Assembly: GCA_039914705.1 (NCBI GenBank)
Contig: JBDSOT010000092.1
Location: 1-8,919 of the forward strand
DNA from: JBDSTW01 sp039914705
Lineage (GTDB): Bacteria; Pseudomonadota; Gammaproteobacteria; SURF-13
Reading direction: 5' to 3'
DNA length: 8,919 bases
In this document: in pieces, positions 1-6,229 of the stretch
Numbering within the stretch: the first letter of the stretch is position 1
How the letters are laid out: the number at the start of each line of letters is the position of its first letter
Made by a program: the position numbers and the translations under genes
Notes under the pieces: model-generated
Database searches by the model: none
What the model was told of the DNA's origin: nothing
Seen by the model: only the letters and a program-made list of their open reading frames with translations

Positions 1-1
1 C

Positions 2-295
2 ATGACTTCCGATGACCATGATGCCGCGATCAGCGCCGCTATTATTTCCATGGCGCACAGTCTCAAATTGAAGGTGATCGCCGAGGGCGTGGAAACCGAA
101 GAGCAACTGGCCATGCTGTGTTTCCTGAAGTGCGATCAAATCCAGGGCCACCTATTCAGCAAACCAATGATGGCTGAGCATGTAATAGATGTATTGAATA
201 AAGAATCGACTATGATCAAGAAATTTTTGAAACTCGGGAGGGGGGTGAAAACTACACAACGTCATAACTCTTCGACAGAACTTCAGCCCCCTTGA
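2..295 (+). CDS. EAL-domain cyclic-di-GMP phosphodiesterase, C-terminal fragment (5' end outside window)
   Basis: The gene enters from the left edge, so the methionine at position 2 is internal and not a start. The visible 97 residues are the end of an EAL domain, which hydrolyses cyclic di-GMP to pGpG. The segment corresponding to the last strand and helix is clear: KVIAEGVETEEQL (about residues 24-36), carrying the conserved EGVET glutamates, followed by CDQIQGHLFSKP (residues 44-55), the usual [CD]xxQG[YF]xFSKP signature with His where Tyr or Phe is more common. The conserved fold should end near residue 69 (VLNKES). The remaining residues, about 28, look non-conserved and run into a G-rich repeat that supplies the TGA stop at 293-295. 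The hallmark EAL and DDFG motifs, and any GGDEF, PAS or membrane part, lie outside the window, so catalytic competence and signal input cannot be judged. Gene identity is confident; the specific regulator is unknown. Confidence 0.9.
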   Translation: MTSDDHDAAISAAIISMAHSLKLKVIAEGVETEEQLAMLCFLKCDQIQGHLFSKPMMAEHVIDVLNKESTMIKKFLKLGRGVKTTQRHNSSTELQPP

Positions 296-323
296 TGGGA
301 AAGGGGCTAGGGTGGGGGTGAAG
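284..323 (+). repeat. G-rich dispersed repeat, copy A (hairpin plus quadruplex motif)
   Basis: This segment shares a core with 1448-1491 read on the minus strand: CCTTGATGGG, then an AGGG run, then TAGGGT and GGGGGTGAA. Copy A lacks about six bases (AGGGGT) that copy B has. AGCCCC (285-290) can pair with GGGGCT (303-308) to form a hairpin. The G tracts at 297-299, 303-306, 310-312 and 314-318, with loops of 3, 3 and 1, fit the classical G-quadruplex pattern. The stop codon of the EAL gene (293-295) lies inside it. The repeat resembles short intergenic G-rich repeats found scattered in proteobacterial genomes, but I cannot name a family with certainty. Confidence 0.7.
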
Positions 324-402
324 TAGTTATTGAAGGTATCAGGCGTAGTGGCTGATCTTTCGGTCGCGTTTTCCGTAAGGAAGGTCTGAACAAATCTGTT
401 TT

Positions 403-430
403 CGTGATTCCCGCGCACGCGGGCATGACG
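403..430. repeat. Short palindromic intergenic repeat (REP/dRS3-like)
   Basis: CCCGC (410-414) pairs with GCGGG (419-423) around a four-base loop. The pairing continues outward, broken by two mismatches, through AT/AT (407-408 with 425-426) and CGT/ACG (403-405 with 428-430). The core reads ATTCCC-N8-GGGCAT, one base away from the ATTCCC-N8-GGGAAT palindrome known as dRS3 in Neisseria; similar palindromes are dispersed in many proteobacteria. It lies 26 bases upstream of the thiL ATG. No T tract follows, so a simple intrinsic terminator is unlikely. Family membership is from memory; the palindrome itself is seen directly. Confidence 0.65.
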
Positions 431-456
431 ACTTATACAAAGTTACAGGCAGGTTG

Positions 457-1425
457 ATGTCATCCGCTGAATTCAAACTCATCGAACGCTACTTTGCCCG
501 GCCTGTTCATGCGCAGCAGGGTGTTGTGCTGGGCATAGGCGACGATGCCGCGCTGCTGAACGTACCTGCCGGTATGGAGCTTGCGGTGTCGGTCGATACT
601 TTGCTCGCAGGCGTGCACTTTCCAGAAAATACACAGGCTGCTGACATCGGCCATAAGGCCTTGGCGGTGAATCTAAGCGACATGGCGGCGATGGGCGCGG
701 AGCCGCGCTGGGCCACCTTGGCGCTGACCTTGCCCAAGATCGATACAGCCTGGTTGGAAGGTTTCAGCGCAGGATTTTTCGCGCTCGCGGAGCGCTACAA
801 GGTCACACTGATCGGCGGTGATACCACACGGGGTCCCTTGTCGATCACCGTGCAGATGCACGGTCTGGTTCCGGTGGGGCTAGCCTTGCGGCGCGCGAGT
901 GCGCGGCCCGGCGATTTAATCTATGTGACCGGCGAACTCGGCGATGCCGGGCTCGCACTGCGCGCGCTGCAAGGAACACTTGATTTGCCCGCCGAGCATA
1001 AAGCGCAACTCCTAGAGCGACTCAACCGCCCCGAGCCGCGCATCGCTGCGGGTCTCGCACTGCGTGGCATCGCGAGCGCCGCGATTGATATTTCGGACGG
1101 ACTCGCCGCCGATCTTGGCCATATCCTCAGTGCCAGTAAGGTAGGCGCTACCTTGCATCTCGAACGACTGCCGCTTTCTGCCGACGTGTCATCTTTTGTT
1201 ATAAAAGGCGGCGATTGGAATTTGCCTTTATCTGCTGGCGATGACTATGAGTTATGTTTTACCGTACCCGCGCGGAATGAAATTAAACTGCGCGCTGTGC
1301 TCGACCGCTTGATGTGCACCTGTACCCCTATCGGCATGATCGAAGAGGCGCCGGGTCTGCGCTGCGAATTGGCTGACGGAAAATCATTCACCCCGGATAG
1401 CGCAGGCTACGATCATTTTGCTTAG
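457..1425 (+). CDS. thiL: Thiamine-monophosphate kinase ThiL
   Basis: ThiL is cytoplasmic and phosphorylates thiamine monophosphate to thiamine pyrophosphate using ATP, the last step of thiamine cofactor synthesis. From the ATG at 457 the protein has 322 residues, close to the usual 320-330. The AIRS/PurM-type fold is shown by GIGDDAALL (about 26-34, Mg-ATP binding), SVDTLLAGVHFP (45-56), NLSDMAAMGA (72-81), LIGGDTTRG (118-126), YVTGELGDAGLAL (156-168), NRPEPR (190-195), DISDGLAADLG (211-221) and AGDDYEL (260-266). The aspartates that coordinate magnesium are all present. AGG at 447-449 gives a 7-base spacing to ATG 457; a TTG at 454 in the same frame is a weaker alternative. In many relatives thiL follows nusB and precedes pgpA. 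Here it sits alone between an EAL gene and a convergent esterase, bracketed by inverted G-rich repeats. No clear promoter or riboswitch is visible in front of it. Confidence 0.96.
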   Translation: MSSAEFKLIERYFARPVHAQQGVVLGIGDDAALLNVPAGMELAVSVDTLLAGVHFPENTQAADIGHKALAVNLSDMAAMGAEPRWATLALTLPKIDTAWLEGFSAGFFALAERYKVTLIGGDTTRGPLSITVQMHGLVPVGLALRRASARPGDLIYVTGELGDAGLALRALQGTLDLPAEHKAQLLERLNRPEPRIAAGLALRGIASAAIDISDGLAADLGHILSASKVGATLHLERLPLSADVSSFVIKGGDWNLPLSAGDDYELCFTVPARNEIKLRAVLDRLMCTCTPIGMIEEAPGLRCELADGKSFTPDSAGYDHFA

Positions 1426-1447
1426 GGAAACTCTGAATAAAAATATT

Positions 1448-1491
1448 TCACCCCCACCCCTACCCTAACCCTCCCCCATCAAGGAGGAGGG
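1448..1491 (-). repeat. G-rich dispersed repeat, copy B (inverted relative to copy A)
   Basis: Read on the minus strand this matches copy A: CCTTGATGGG, GGAGGG, TTAGGGT, then an extra AGGGGT unit, then GGGGGTGAA. On the plus strand CCCTCCCCC (1469-1477) faces GGAGGAGGG (1483-1491) across the loop ATCAA, giving a nine-pair stem with one mismatch. The minus strand has G tracts opposite 1473-1477, 1469-1471, 1463-1465, 1457-1460 and 1451-1455, with loops of 1, 3, 2 and 1, so it is a strong quadruplex candidate. The tesA stop codon (1460-1462) lies inside it. A short T run follows on the minus strand (1444-1440). It might help to end tesA transcription, but it is too far from the stem to be a standard intrinsic terminator. 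Confidence 0.75.
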
Positions 1492-2191
1492 AATATACTG
1501 GTATGCTTTTGACGAATTTGTTGCTCGGCACAAGTTGCCTGTCCAGCAGCGGCTCTAATACTTCCCATACATTATCTAAAACCAGAGTCTGCGCCACCGA
1601 GCGCGGATGAATTCCGTCGGCCTGCATGAGTTCCGTTTTCTGCGCTATACCTTCCAGAAAAAATGGCAGTACAGCTACCTTATATTGCTGCGCCAAGCTG
1701 AGATAAATATCATGGAACTTTTTGGTGTAAGCCGGGCCATAGTTAGGTGGCAGGCGCATACCCGCCAGCAATACCTGCGCCCCGTGCTCCCGGGATTTTT
1801 CGATCATGGTTGTGAGATTGCTGCGAATCTTGTGCAAAGGCAATCCGCGCAAGCCGTCATTACCGCCGAGTTCGATAATAATATAGTTCGGATTGTAAGT
1901 ATCCAGGACGCGCTGGATACGCGTTAATCCACCGCTTGTGGTTTCACCGCTGATACTGGCGTTAACGACCTTGTGAGCATAGCCTTGCGCGGCCAAGCGT
2001 TGTTGCAGCAGATTTACCCAACCCGCTTTTTGCGCGATACCATACGACGCGCTCAGGCTATCGCCGAATATTAGAATGGTTGGAGACACTGGCACTACCT
2101 CCGTGCGCGCCGGGGCCGATGATGCCCCTGCCAGCGACATCCATAGCAGCAGAATAAAAAGGAACCCGTTTACGTATGTCGGATATCTCAT
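1460..2191 (-). CDS. tesA: Secreted GDSL/SGNH esterase, TesA-like (lysophospholipase/thioesterase I, arylesterase)
   Basis: This is a single-domain SGNH hydrolase of 243 residues. Residues 1-25 or so form a signal peptide (hydrophobic FLFILLLWMSLAGA followed by SSAPA), which puts the mature enzyme in the periplasm. The four SGNH blocks are complete: GDSLS (43-47, nucleophile Ser45), SGETTSGG (81-88, oxyanion Gly82), GGND (109-112, Asn111) and DGIHP (192-196, Asp192 and His195). Relatives hydrolyse acyl-CoA, lysophospholipid and aryl esters; the true substrate cannot be read here. The fold should end near LEPLLDRQ (about 212-219). The last two dozen residues look non-conserved, and the final DGGGLG comes from the G-rich repeat. 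The gene is convergent to thiL and divergent from ybbA; its ATG (2191) lies inside ybbA if ybbA starts at 2176. The ribosome-binding site is weak. The tesA/ybbA pairing is also found in E. coli. Confidence 0.93.
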   Translation of the reverse strand: MRYPTYVNGFLFILLLWMSLAGASSAPARTEVVPVSPTILIFGDSLSASYGIAQKAGWVNLLQQRLAAQGYAHKVVNASISGETTSGGLTRIQRVLDTYNPNYIIIELGGNDGLRGLPLHKIRSNLTTMIEKSREHGAQVLLAGMRLPPNYGPAYTKKFHDIYLSLAQQYKVAVLPFFLEGIAQKTELMQADGIHPRSVAQTLVLDNVWEVLEPLLDRQLVPSNKFVKSIPVYSLLLDGGGLG

Positions 2192-2859
2192 GGCGACCCA
2201 TTGTGCAAGTAGAACAACTTGGGAAACAGGTAATCGGTCCGGCAGACAATCTGGTATTGCTGCACGACATTAATTTCAGCGTGATGCCGGGCGAGGCGGT
2301 GGCCATCGTGGGGGCGTCGGGCTCCGGCAAGACCACACTGCTCGGTCTGCTCGCGGGATTGGACACGCCGAGCGCCGGAAGGGTTCAACTCGACGGCCAG
2401 GATATTTTTGCCCTCGATGAAGATGGTCGTGCGCGTCTGCGCGGGCGCATGATCGGTTTTGTATTTCAGGCCTTTCAATTATTACCCAATCTTACCGCCC
2501 TGGAAAATGTGATGTTGCCGCTGGAGCTTAGCGATCGCGCTTTAAACGCGCATGCGCTTGCCCGAACCGTGCTGGCGAAGGTTGGCCTGCAAGAGCGTCT
2601 GCATCATTATCCAAGGCAGCTTTCCGGCGGCGAGCAACAGCGTGTGGCCATCGCGCGTGCCTTTGTAGCGCAACCCAAGCTACTGCTGGCCGATGAACCC
2701 ACCGGCAATCTCGATGAGACAACCGGCGGGCAGATTATCGATTTACTCTTTGAGCTTAATCGTGAACAGGCGACCACGCTGATCCTGGTGACGCATGATG
2801 AGGCCCTGGCTCAACGCTGCACGCGACGTTTGCGCCTGACGGCCGGTAGATTGAGTTGA
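2176..2859 (+). CDS. ybbA: ABC transporter ATP-binding protein, YbbA/LolD/MacB-type
   Basis: This is a 227-residue ATPase of the LolD/MacB class that works with an FtsX-type permease. All ABC motifs are intact: Walker A GASGSGKT (46-53), Q-loop Q98 in FVFQAF, signature LSGGEQQ (149-155), Walker B LLLADEP with catalytic Glu174, D-loop NLDE (178-181) and H-loop His207 in VTHDE. The length and the start of the fold (IVQVEQL at residue 9) match E. coli YbbA as I recall it. AAGGA at 2159-2163 precedes ATG 2176 by 12 bases, rather long; GTG at 2203 is an alternative start that would remove the overlap with tesA. The stop overlaps the start of the permease gene, so the two are almost certainly one operon. 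MacB-type pairs use ATP hydrolysis to drive periplasmic conformational change rather than classic transport. The substrate is unknown; adjacency to tesA hints at lipid or envelope work. Confidence 0.95.
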   Translation: MSDISWRPIVQVEQLGKQVIGPADNLVLLHDINFSVMPGEAVAIVGASGSGKTTLLGLLAGLDTPSAGRVQLDGQDIFALDEDGRARLRGRMIGFVFQAFQLLPNLTALENVMLPLELSDRALNAHALARTVLAKVGLQERLHHYPRQLSGGEQQRVAIARAFVAQPKLLLADEPTGNLDETTGGQIIDLLFELNREQATTLILVTHDEALAQRCTRRLRLTAGRLS

Positions 2860-5351
2860 GCGGAAACTTGTTGAGTCTCCCCTTGCGCATGTTACGCCGC
2901 GACTGGCGCGCGGGTGAGTTGCGTCTGTTATTTATCGCGCTGGTCGTGGCCGTGGCGAGCGTAACCTCGGTGGGATTTTTTACCGACCGTATCGCGCAGG
3001 CCTTGCAGCGCCAGGCGAATGACCTGCTCGGTGCCGACCTGCTATTAGTCTCCAGCCGCCCGCCGGCAGATACTTACAGCGAAAGCGCGGCACGCCTCGG
3101 CGTGCAGCGCGCAACAACCGTCGGTTTTCTCAGCATGGTGCTGGCCGGTGACAAAAATCAGTTATCCGACATCAAGGCCGTGAGTCCCGGCTATCCCTTA
3201 CGCGGGCAGTTGCAAATAGCCGATCGCGTATTTGCGCCGGGCAATGTGACGCGCGATATACCGCAGCCCGGCGCAGCTTGGCTGGATGCGGGCCTGCTCA
3301 ACCAACTGGGCGTTAAGCTTGGCGGCAAGGTCACGGTAGGTGAGATTGAGTTAATCGTGACGGCGGTGCTGGTGCAAGAGCCGGACCGCGGCGGGGATTT
3401 TTTCAATATTGCGCCGCGCTTGATGATGAACATCAAAGATGTTTCTAAAACTGGATTGATCCAGACCGGCAGCCGCGTTAAATATCGTTTGCTGGTGGCG
3501 GGACAGGCGGCGGCCGTAAACAAATTTCGGGATTATGTGGAAGCCCACCCGGACCCGGCGGTAAGCGTGCAAGGCATCGACGATGCGCGGCCGGAAGTGC
3601 GCTCTGCACTCCAGCGCGCCGAGCAGTTTCTCGGTCTCGCTGCGCTCATCAGCGTGCTGCTCGCCAGCGTTGCAGTGGCGAGTTCCGCGCGCCGCTTTAC
3701 CCTGAGGCATCTCGATGATTGCGCCATCATGCGCTGCCTGGGCGCGACGCAGGCCGCCATCACGCGTATTTATACCCTGCAAATGTTGGCTCTGGGAGTG
3801 TTGGCGAGCCTTGCCGGTTGTGCGCTGGGTTATGTGGCGCAGCTGGCGCTGGTGGATTTACTCGGCAGTCTGGTGGCGGCAGAATTACCACTGCCTTCAT
3901 TGCGTCCTGTAGGCATCGGCTTATTGGTGGGTTTGGTTACGCTGCTCGGTTTCGCCGTACCGCCCTTGCTCGCCCTGAAAGAAGTTTCCACCCTGCGCGT
4001 GCTGCGGCGCGAGATCGGCCTGGCTCAGGCACAAAGTTTACGCGCATATGCGCTGGGTCTCGCACTGCTGGCAGGCCTGATGTTCTGGCAGGCCGGTGAC
4101 ATCAAGCTCGGTGCGTATCTTGTGGGTGGAACCTTGGCGGCGCTGATTTTATTCGGCGCAGTCGCCTATGGCTTGGTACGAGTGCTAGGTTTGATCCGCG
4201 CGCGTGGCGGCGTGGCATGGCGCTTCGGCTTGGCCAATATCGCGCGGCGTGCCTCGTCCAGCGTTGCGCAGATACTGGCGCTGGGTGTCGGTATCATGGC
4301 ACTGCTGCTGCTCACGCTGGTGCGCGGTGATCTGCTGGCGAGTTGGGAAAATAGCCTGCCGCCCGATGCGCCAAATCGTTTTGTCATTAATATCCAGCCC
4401 GAACAGTTGGGCGAGCTTCAGGCATTTTTTAACGCCAAGGGCATGCTTAAACCGGTGCTGTATCCGATGGTGCGCGCGCGTCTGATGCAGATCAACGGCA
4501 AGCCCGTCGCCCCGGAAAAATACAAAAACGAGCGCGCCGAGCGCCTGGCCGAACGCGAATTTAATCTTTCCTGGGCGCAGGATCGCCCCAGTCACAATCA
4601 ATTGATCGCGGGGCAGTGGTGGGATTCAAATAACGCAGGCAAGGGCCTGCTCTCCCTGGAGCAAGGCATCGCCGAGACACTGGGCGTCAAACTGGGCGAT
4701 AGCATGACTTACACGGTTGGCGATAAGTCATTCACCGCGACCGTGGCGAACCTGCGTAAGGTGGATTGGGATTCCATGCGCGTGAATTTTTTTGTTATTG
4801 CTACCCCGGGCGTACTGGCCGGCTATCCGGCCAGCTATATCACCAGCCTCTATGTGCCGGAAGATCGATCCACTCTGCTCAATGAACTCGTTCAGGCCTT
4901 TCCGAATTTTACGGTTATCGACGTGGCGGCAATCATGGCGCAAGTGCGGCGCATCATTGATCGCGTGAGCCTGGCGGTGGAATATGTATTTTTATTCACC
5001 GTGCTGGCCGGGCTGCTGGTGCTGTATGCCGCCATTCAATCCACGCAGGACGAGCGCAGGCACGAGAGCGCTATTTTGCGTGCCCTGGGTGCGAGCCGAC
5101 GGCAGCTATTGCAGGGGCTGGTGGCGGAGTTTACGGTGTTGGGTTTACTGTCGGGTTGGGTGGCCGCGCTGGCGGCGAGTGCGCTGGGCTATATTCTGGC
5201 GAAGCAGGTGTTTAATCTGTCTTACACTTTTAATCCAGGATTGTGGGTTGCGGGAATGCTGGTTGGCGTGCTCGGTGTGGGGCTGGTAAGTACATTAGGC
5301 ATTCGCTCGATACTACGCCAGCCGCCTTTGCAAACCCTGCGCGAAGTGTAG
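2856..5351 (+). CDS. ybbP: FtsX/MacB-family ABC transporter permease, YbbP-like
   Basis: This is an 831-residue inner-membrane permease that partners the upstream ATPase. I count about ten hydrophobic segments: near 23-43, then 257-277, 305-330, 350-373, 397-413, 421-443, 470-490, and finally 707-729, 757-780 and 797-817. Two FtsX repeats are recognisable by CAIMRCLGAT (289-298) and SAILRALGAS (738-747), separating two large periplasmic domains (about 45-255 and 492-705). KVDWDSMRVNFFVI (about 635-648) resembles a stretch conserved in YbbP proteins. The reading begins at TTG 2856, whose TTGA overlaps the ybbA stop, which implies translational coupling. TTG 2868 or ATG 2889 would shorten it by only 4 or 11 residues and are possible. 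The family is often described as a putative lysophospholipid or metabolite exporter, but this is not established. The 3' end stops nine bases before the convergent transglycosylase gene. Confidence 0.93.
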   Translation: MSGNLLSLPLRMLRRDWRAGELRLLFIALVVAVASVTSVGFFTDRIAQALQRQANDLLGADLLLVSSRPPADTYSESAARLGVQRATTVGFLSMVLAGDKNQLSDIKAVSPGYPLRGQLQIADRVFAPGNVTRDIPQPGAAWLDAGLLNQLGVKLGGKVTVGEIELIVTAVLVQEPDRGGDFFNIAPRLMMNIKDVSKTGLIQTGSRVKYRLLVAGQAAAVNKFRDYVEAHPDPAVSVQGIDDARPEVRSALQRAEQFLGLAALISVLLASVAVASSARRFTLRHLDDCAIMRCLGATQAAITRIYTLQMLALGVLASLAGCALGYVAQLALVDLLGSLVAAELPLPSLRPVGIGLLVGLVTLLGFAVPPLLALKEVSTLRVLRREIGLAQAQSLRAYALGLALLAGLMFWQAGDIKLGAYLVGGTLAALILFGAVAYGLVRVLGLIRARGGVAWRFGLANIARRASSSVAQILALGVGIMALLLLTLVRGDLLASWENSLPPDAPNRFVINIQPEQLGELQAFFNAKGMLKPVLYPMVRARLMQINGKPVAPEKYKNERAERLAEREFNLSWAQDRPSHNQLIAGQWWDSNNAGKGLLSLEQGIAETLGVKLGDSMTYTVGDKSFTATVANLRKVDWDSMRVNFFVIATPGVLAGYPASYITSLYVPEDRSTLLNELVQAFPNFTVIDVAAIMAQVRRIIDRVSLAVEYVFLFTVLAGLLVLYAAIQSTQDERRHESAILRALGASRRQLLQGLVAEFTVLGLLSGWVAALAASALGYILAKQVFNLSYTFNPGLWVAGMLVGVLGVGLVSTLGIRSILRQPPLQTLREV

Positions 5352-5360
5352 CGCTTAGAT

Positions 5361-6002
5361 TTATTGCGACAGCGCTACCGTCGACTGAGAGGCCAACATT
5401 TTTTTGCTGCGCAGGGTTTGGTAAAAGCCGAGAACCTTGGCTACATAATTGACCGTTTCGTCGTAGGGTGGGATCTTATTGCCGTATTTAATCACGGCAT
5501 TCTCGCCGCTGTTGTAGGCGGCAACGGCAAGTTTGAGATCGTTATTGAACAGCTTGAGCAGGTCGCGCAGGTAACGCGTGCCACCGCGGATATTCTGGCT
5601 TGGATCCTTGCTGTTGGTGACACCGTAACGCTTGGCGGTACCCGGCATTAATTGCATGAGTCCAACGGCACCCTTGGGCGACAGCGCCAGCGGATTATAG
5701 CTGGACTCAGCCATGATGACGGCATGCAACAGGCTTTCGTCCATCTGGTAATTGCGGGCCGCCGTGGTAATGATGGGGCTGTAGCGCTTGCGATTGGCGG
5801 CGCTGAATTCGCTGAGTTTACCCTGGCGGCGCAAGTTTACGTTTACCTTGCCTTCGCGCTTGAATAATTTGTAGCGCGGATCGCCGAGGTTGGGAATATT
5901 ATGAAAGTGTGTCACACCGTGCGCGTCGGTGAATTTGTAGATGTCGGCCTGGGCCAATGGCGCTATCAGGAACAAGCCGGTAAGTGCGATTATTAATTTC
6001 AT
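5361..6002 (-). CDS. Periplasmic lytic transglycosylase with N-terminal DUF4124 and SLT domain
   Basis: This enzyme should cleave the MurNAc-GlcNAc bond of peptidoglycan, leaving 1,6-anhydro ends. Residues 1-19 form a signal peptide ending in AQA, before DIYKFTDAHGVTHFHNIP, a short DUF4124-type module common at the N-terminus of secreted proteobacterial proteins. The SLT (family 1) catalytic domain spans about 78-195: HAVIMAESSYNP with catalytic Glu99, SPKGAVGLMQLMPGTAKRYGV (108-128), NIRGGTRYLRDLL (137-149), AAYNSGENAV (161-170) and ETVNYVAKVLG (182-192). All SLT signature motifs are present. With 213 residues it is a small single-SLT enzyme, not the large Slt70. AAGGG on the minus strand (6014-6010) is 7 bases from the ATG. 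The gene is convergent with ybbP and divergent from the dehydrogenase. It may remodel the wall during growth or for assembly of an envelope complex; no such complex is encoded in the window. Confidence 0.93.
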   Translation of the reverse strand: MKLIIALTGLFLIAPLAQADIYKFTDAHGVTHFHNIPNLGDPRYKLFKREGKVNVNLRRQGKLSEFSAANRKRYSPIITTAARNYQMDESLLHAVIMAESSYNPLALSPKGAVGLMQLMPGTAKRYGVTNSKDPSQNIRGGTRYLRDLLKLFNNDLKLAVAAYNSGENAVIKYGNKIPPYDETVNYVAKVLGFYQTLRSKKMLASQSTVALSQ

Positions 6003-6229
6003 AAAACGACCCTTGTTGTGAGGCTGCCAAGCCTGACTGGCCGTTACAATCTCTAACGATCAGCAATAATGTAGACCCCCAGCGCAAGCATTGTGTTCAA
6101 AATAAAGCAAAATGGGTCAAATTGCAAAATAACGCAACGCAAACGCCGTTATGAAATCTATATACAGGAATCTTAGTTAACCTCAAATTTACATCGCAAG
6201 TTCCGTACCAATGCTTGCAAGGAATGGCT
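6003..6229. other. Divergent intergenic spacer between the transglycosylase and dehydrogenase genes
   Basis: This spacer of about 227 bases is clearly richer in A+T than the surrounding genes, especially 6091-6200, as expected for a region that must hold promoters for both flanking genes. I see no convincing operator, riboswitch or hairpin. The right end carries the dehydrogenase ribosome-binding site AAGGA (6219-6223), six bases before ATG 6230. No open frame here looks coding. Confidence 0.6.
6099..6127 (-). promoter_or_regulatory. Candidate sigma-70 promoter for the transglycosylase gene
   Basis: On the minus strand TTGCAA (6127-6122) and TATTTT (6104-6099) are separated by 17 bases, each matching four of six consensus positions. 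Transcription would start near 6092 and leave a leader of about 90 bases before the ATG at 6002. The region is AT-rich, so chance matches are likely and this is only a candidate. Confidence 0.3.

Noticed and set aside
152..418. Minus-strand open frame of 88 codons in the EAL-thiL spacer
   Set aside because: It runs through the G-rich repeat and overlaps the EAL coding region in antisense; its low-complexity translation gives no support for a gene.
434..439. TATACA as a possible -10 element for thiL
   Set aside because: No -35-like sequence lies 16-18 bases upstream (that area is the CCCGC palindrome), so the match is not enough to call a promoter.
1469..1491. Repeat B hairpin as a bidirectional intrinsic terminator between thiL and tesA
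   Set aside because: The stem is good, but no T tract follows directly on either strand; the T run on the minus strand is more than 20 bases away. It is kept as a repeat only.
1607..1927. Plus-strand open frame of 106 codons antisense to tesA
   Set aside because: All SGNH motifs are on the minus strand, and this frame has no ribosome-binding site or domain.
3351..3782. Minus-strand open frame of 143 codons inside ybbP
   Set aside because: It lies fully antisense to a well-supported permease gene, its translation has no recognisable domain or signal, and long antisense frames are expected in G+C-rich coding DNA.
4815..4834. Perfect 8-base inverted repeat (CTGGCCGG / CCGGCCAG) with a four-base loop
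   Set aside because: It lies within ybbP, is encoded by ordinary codons for a Leu-Ala-Gly-Tyr-Pro-Ala stretch, and has no T tract; likely incidental in G+C-rich coding sequence.
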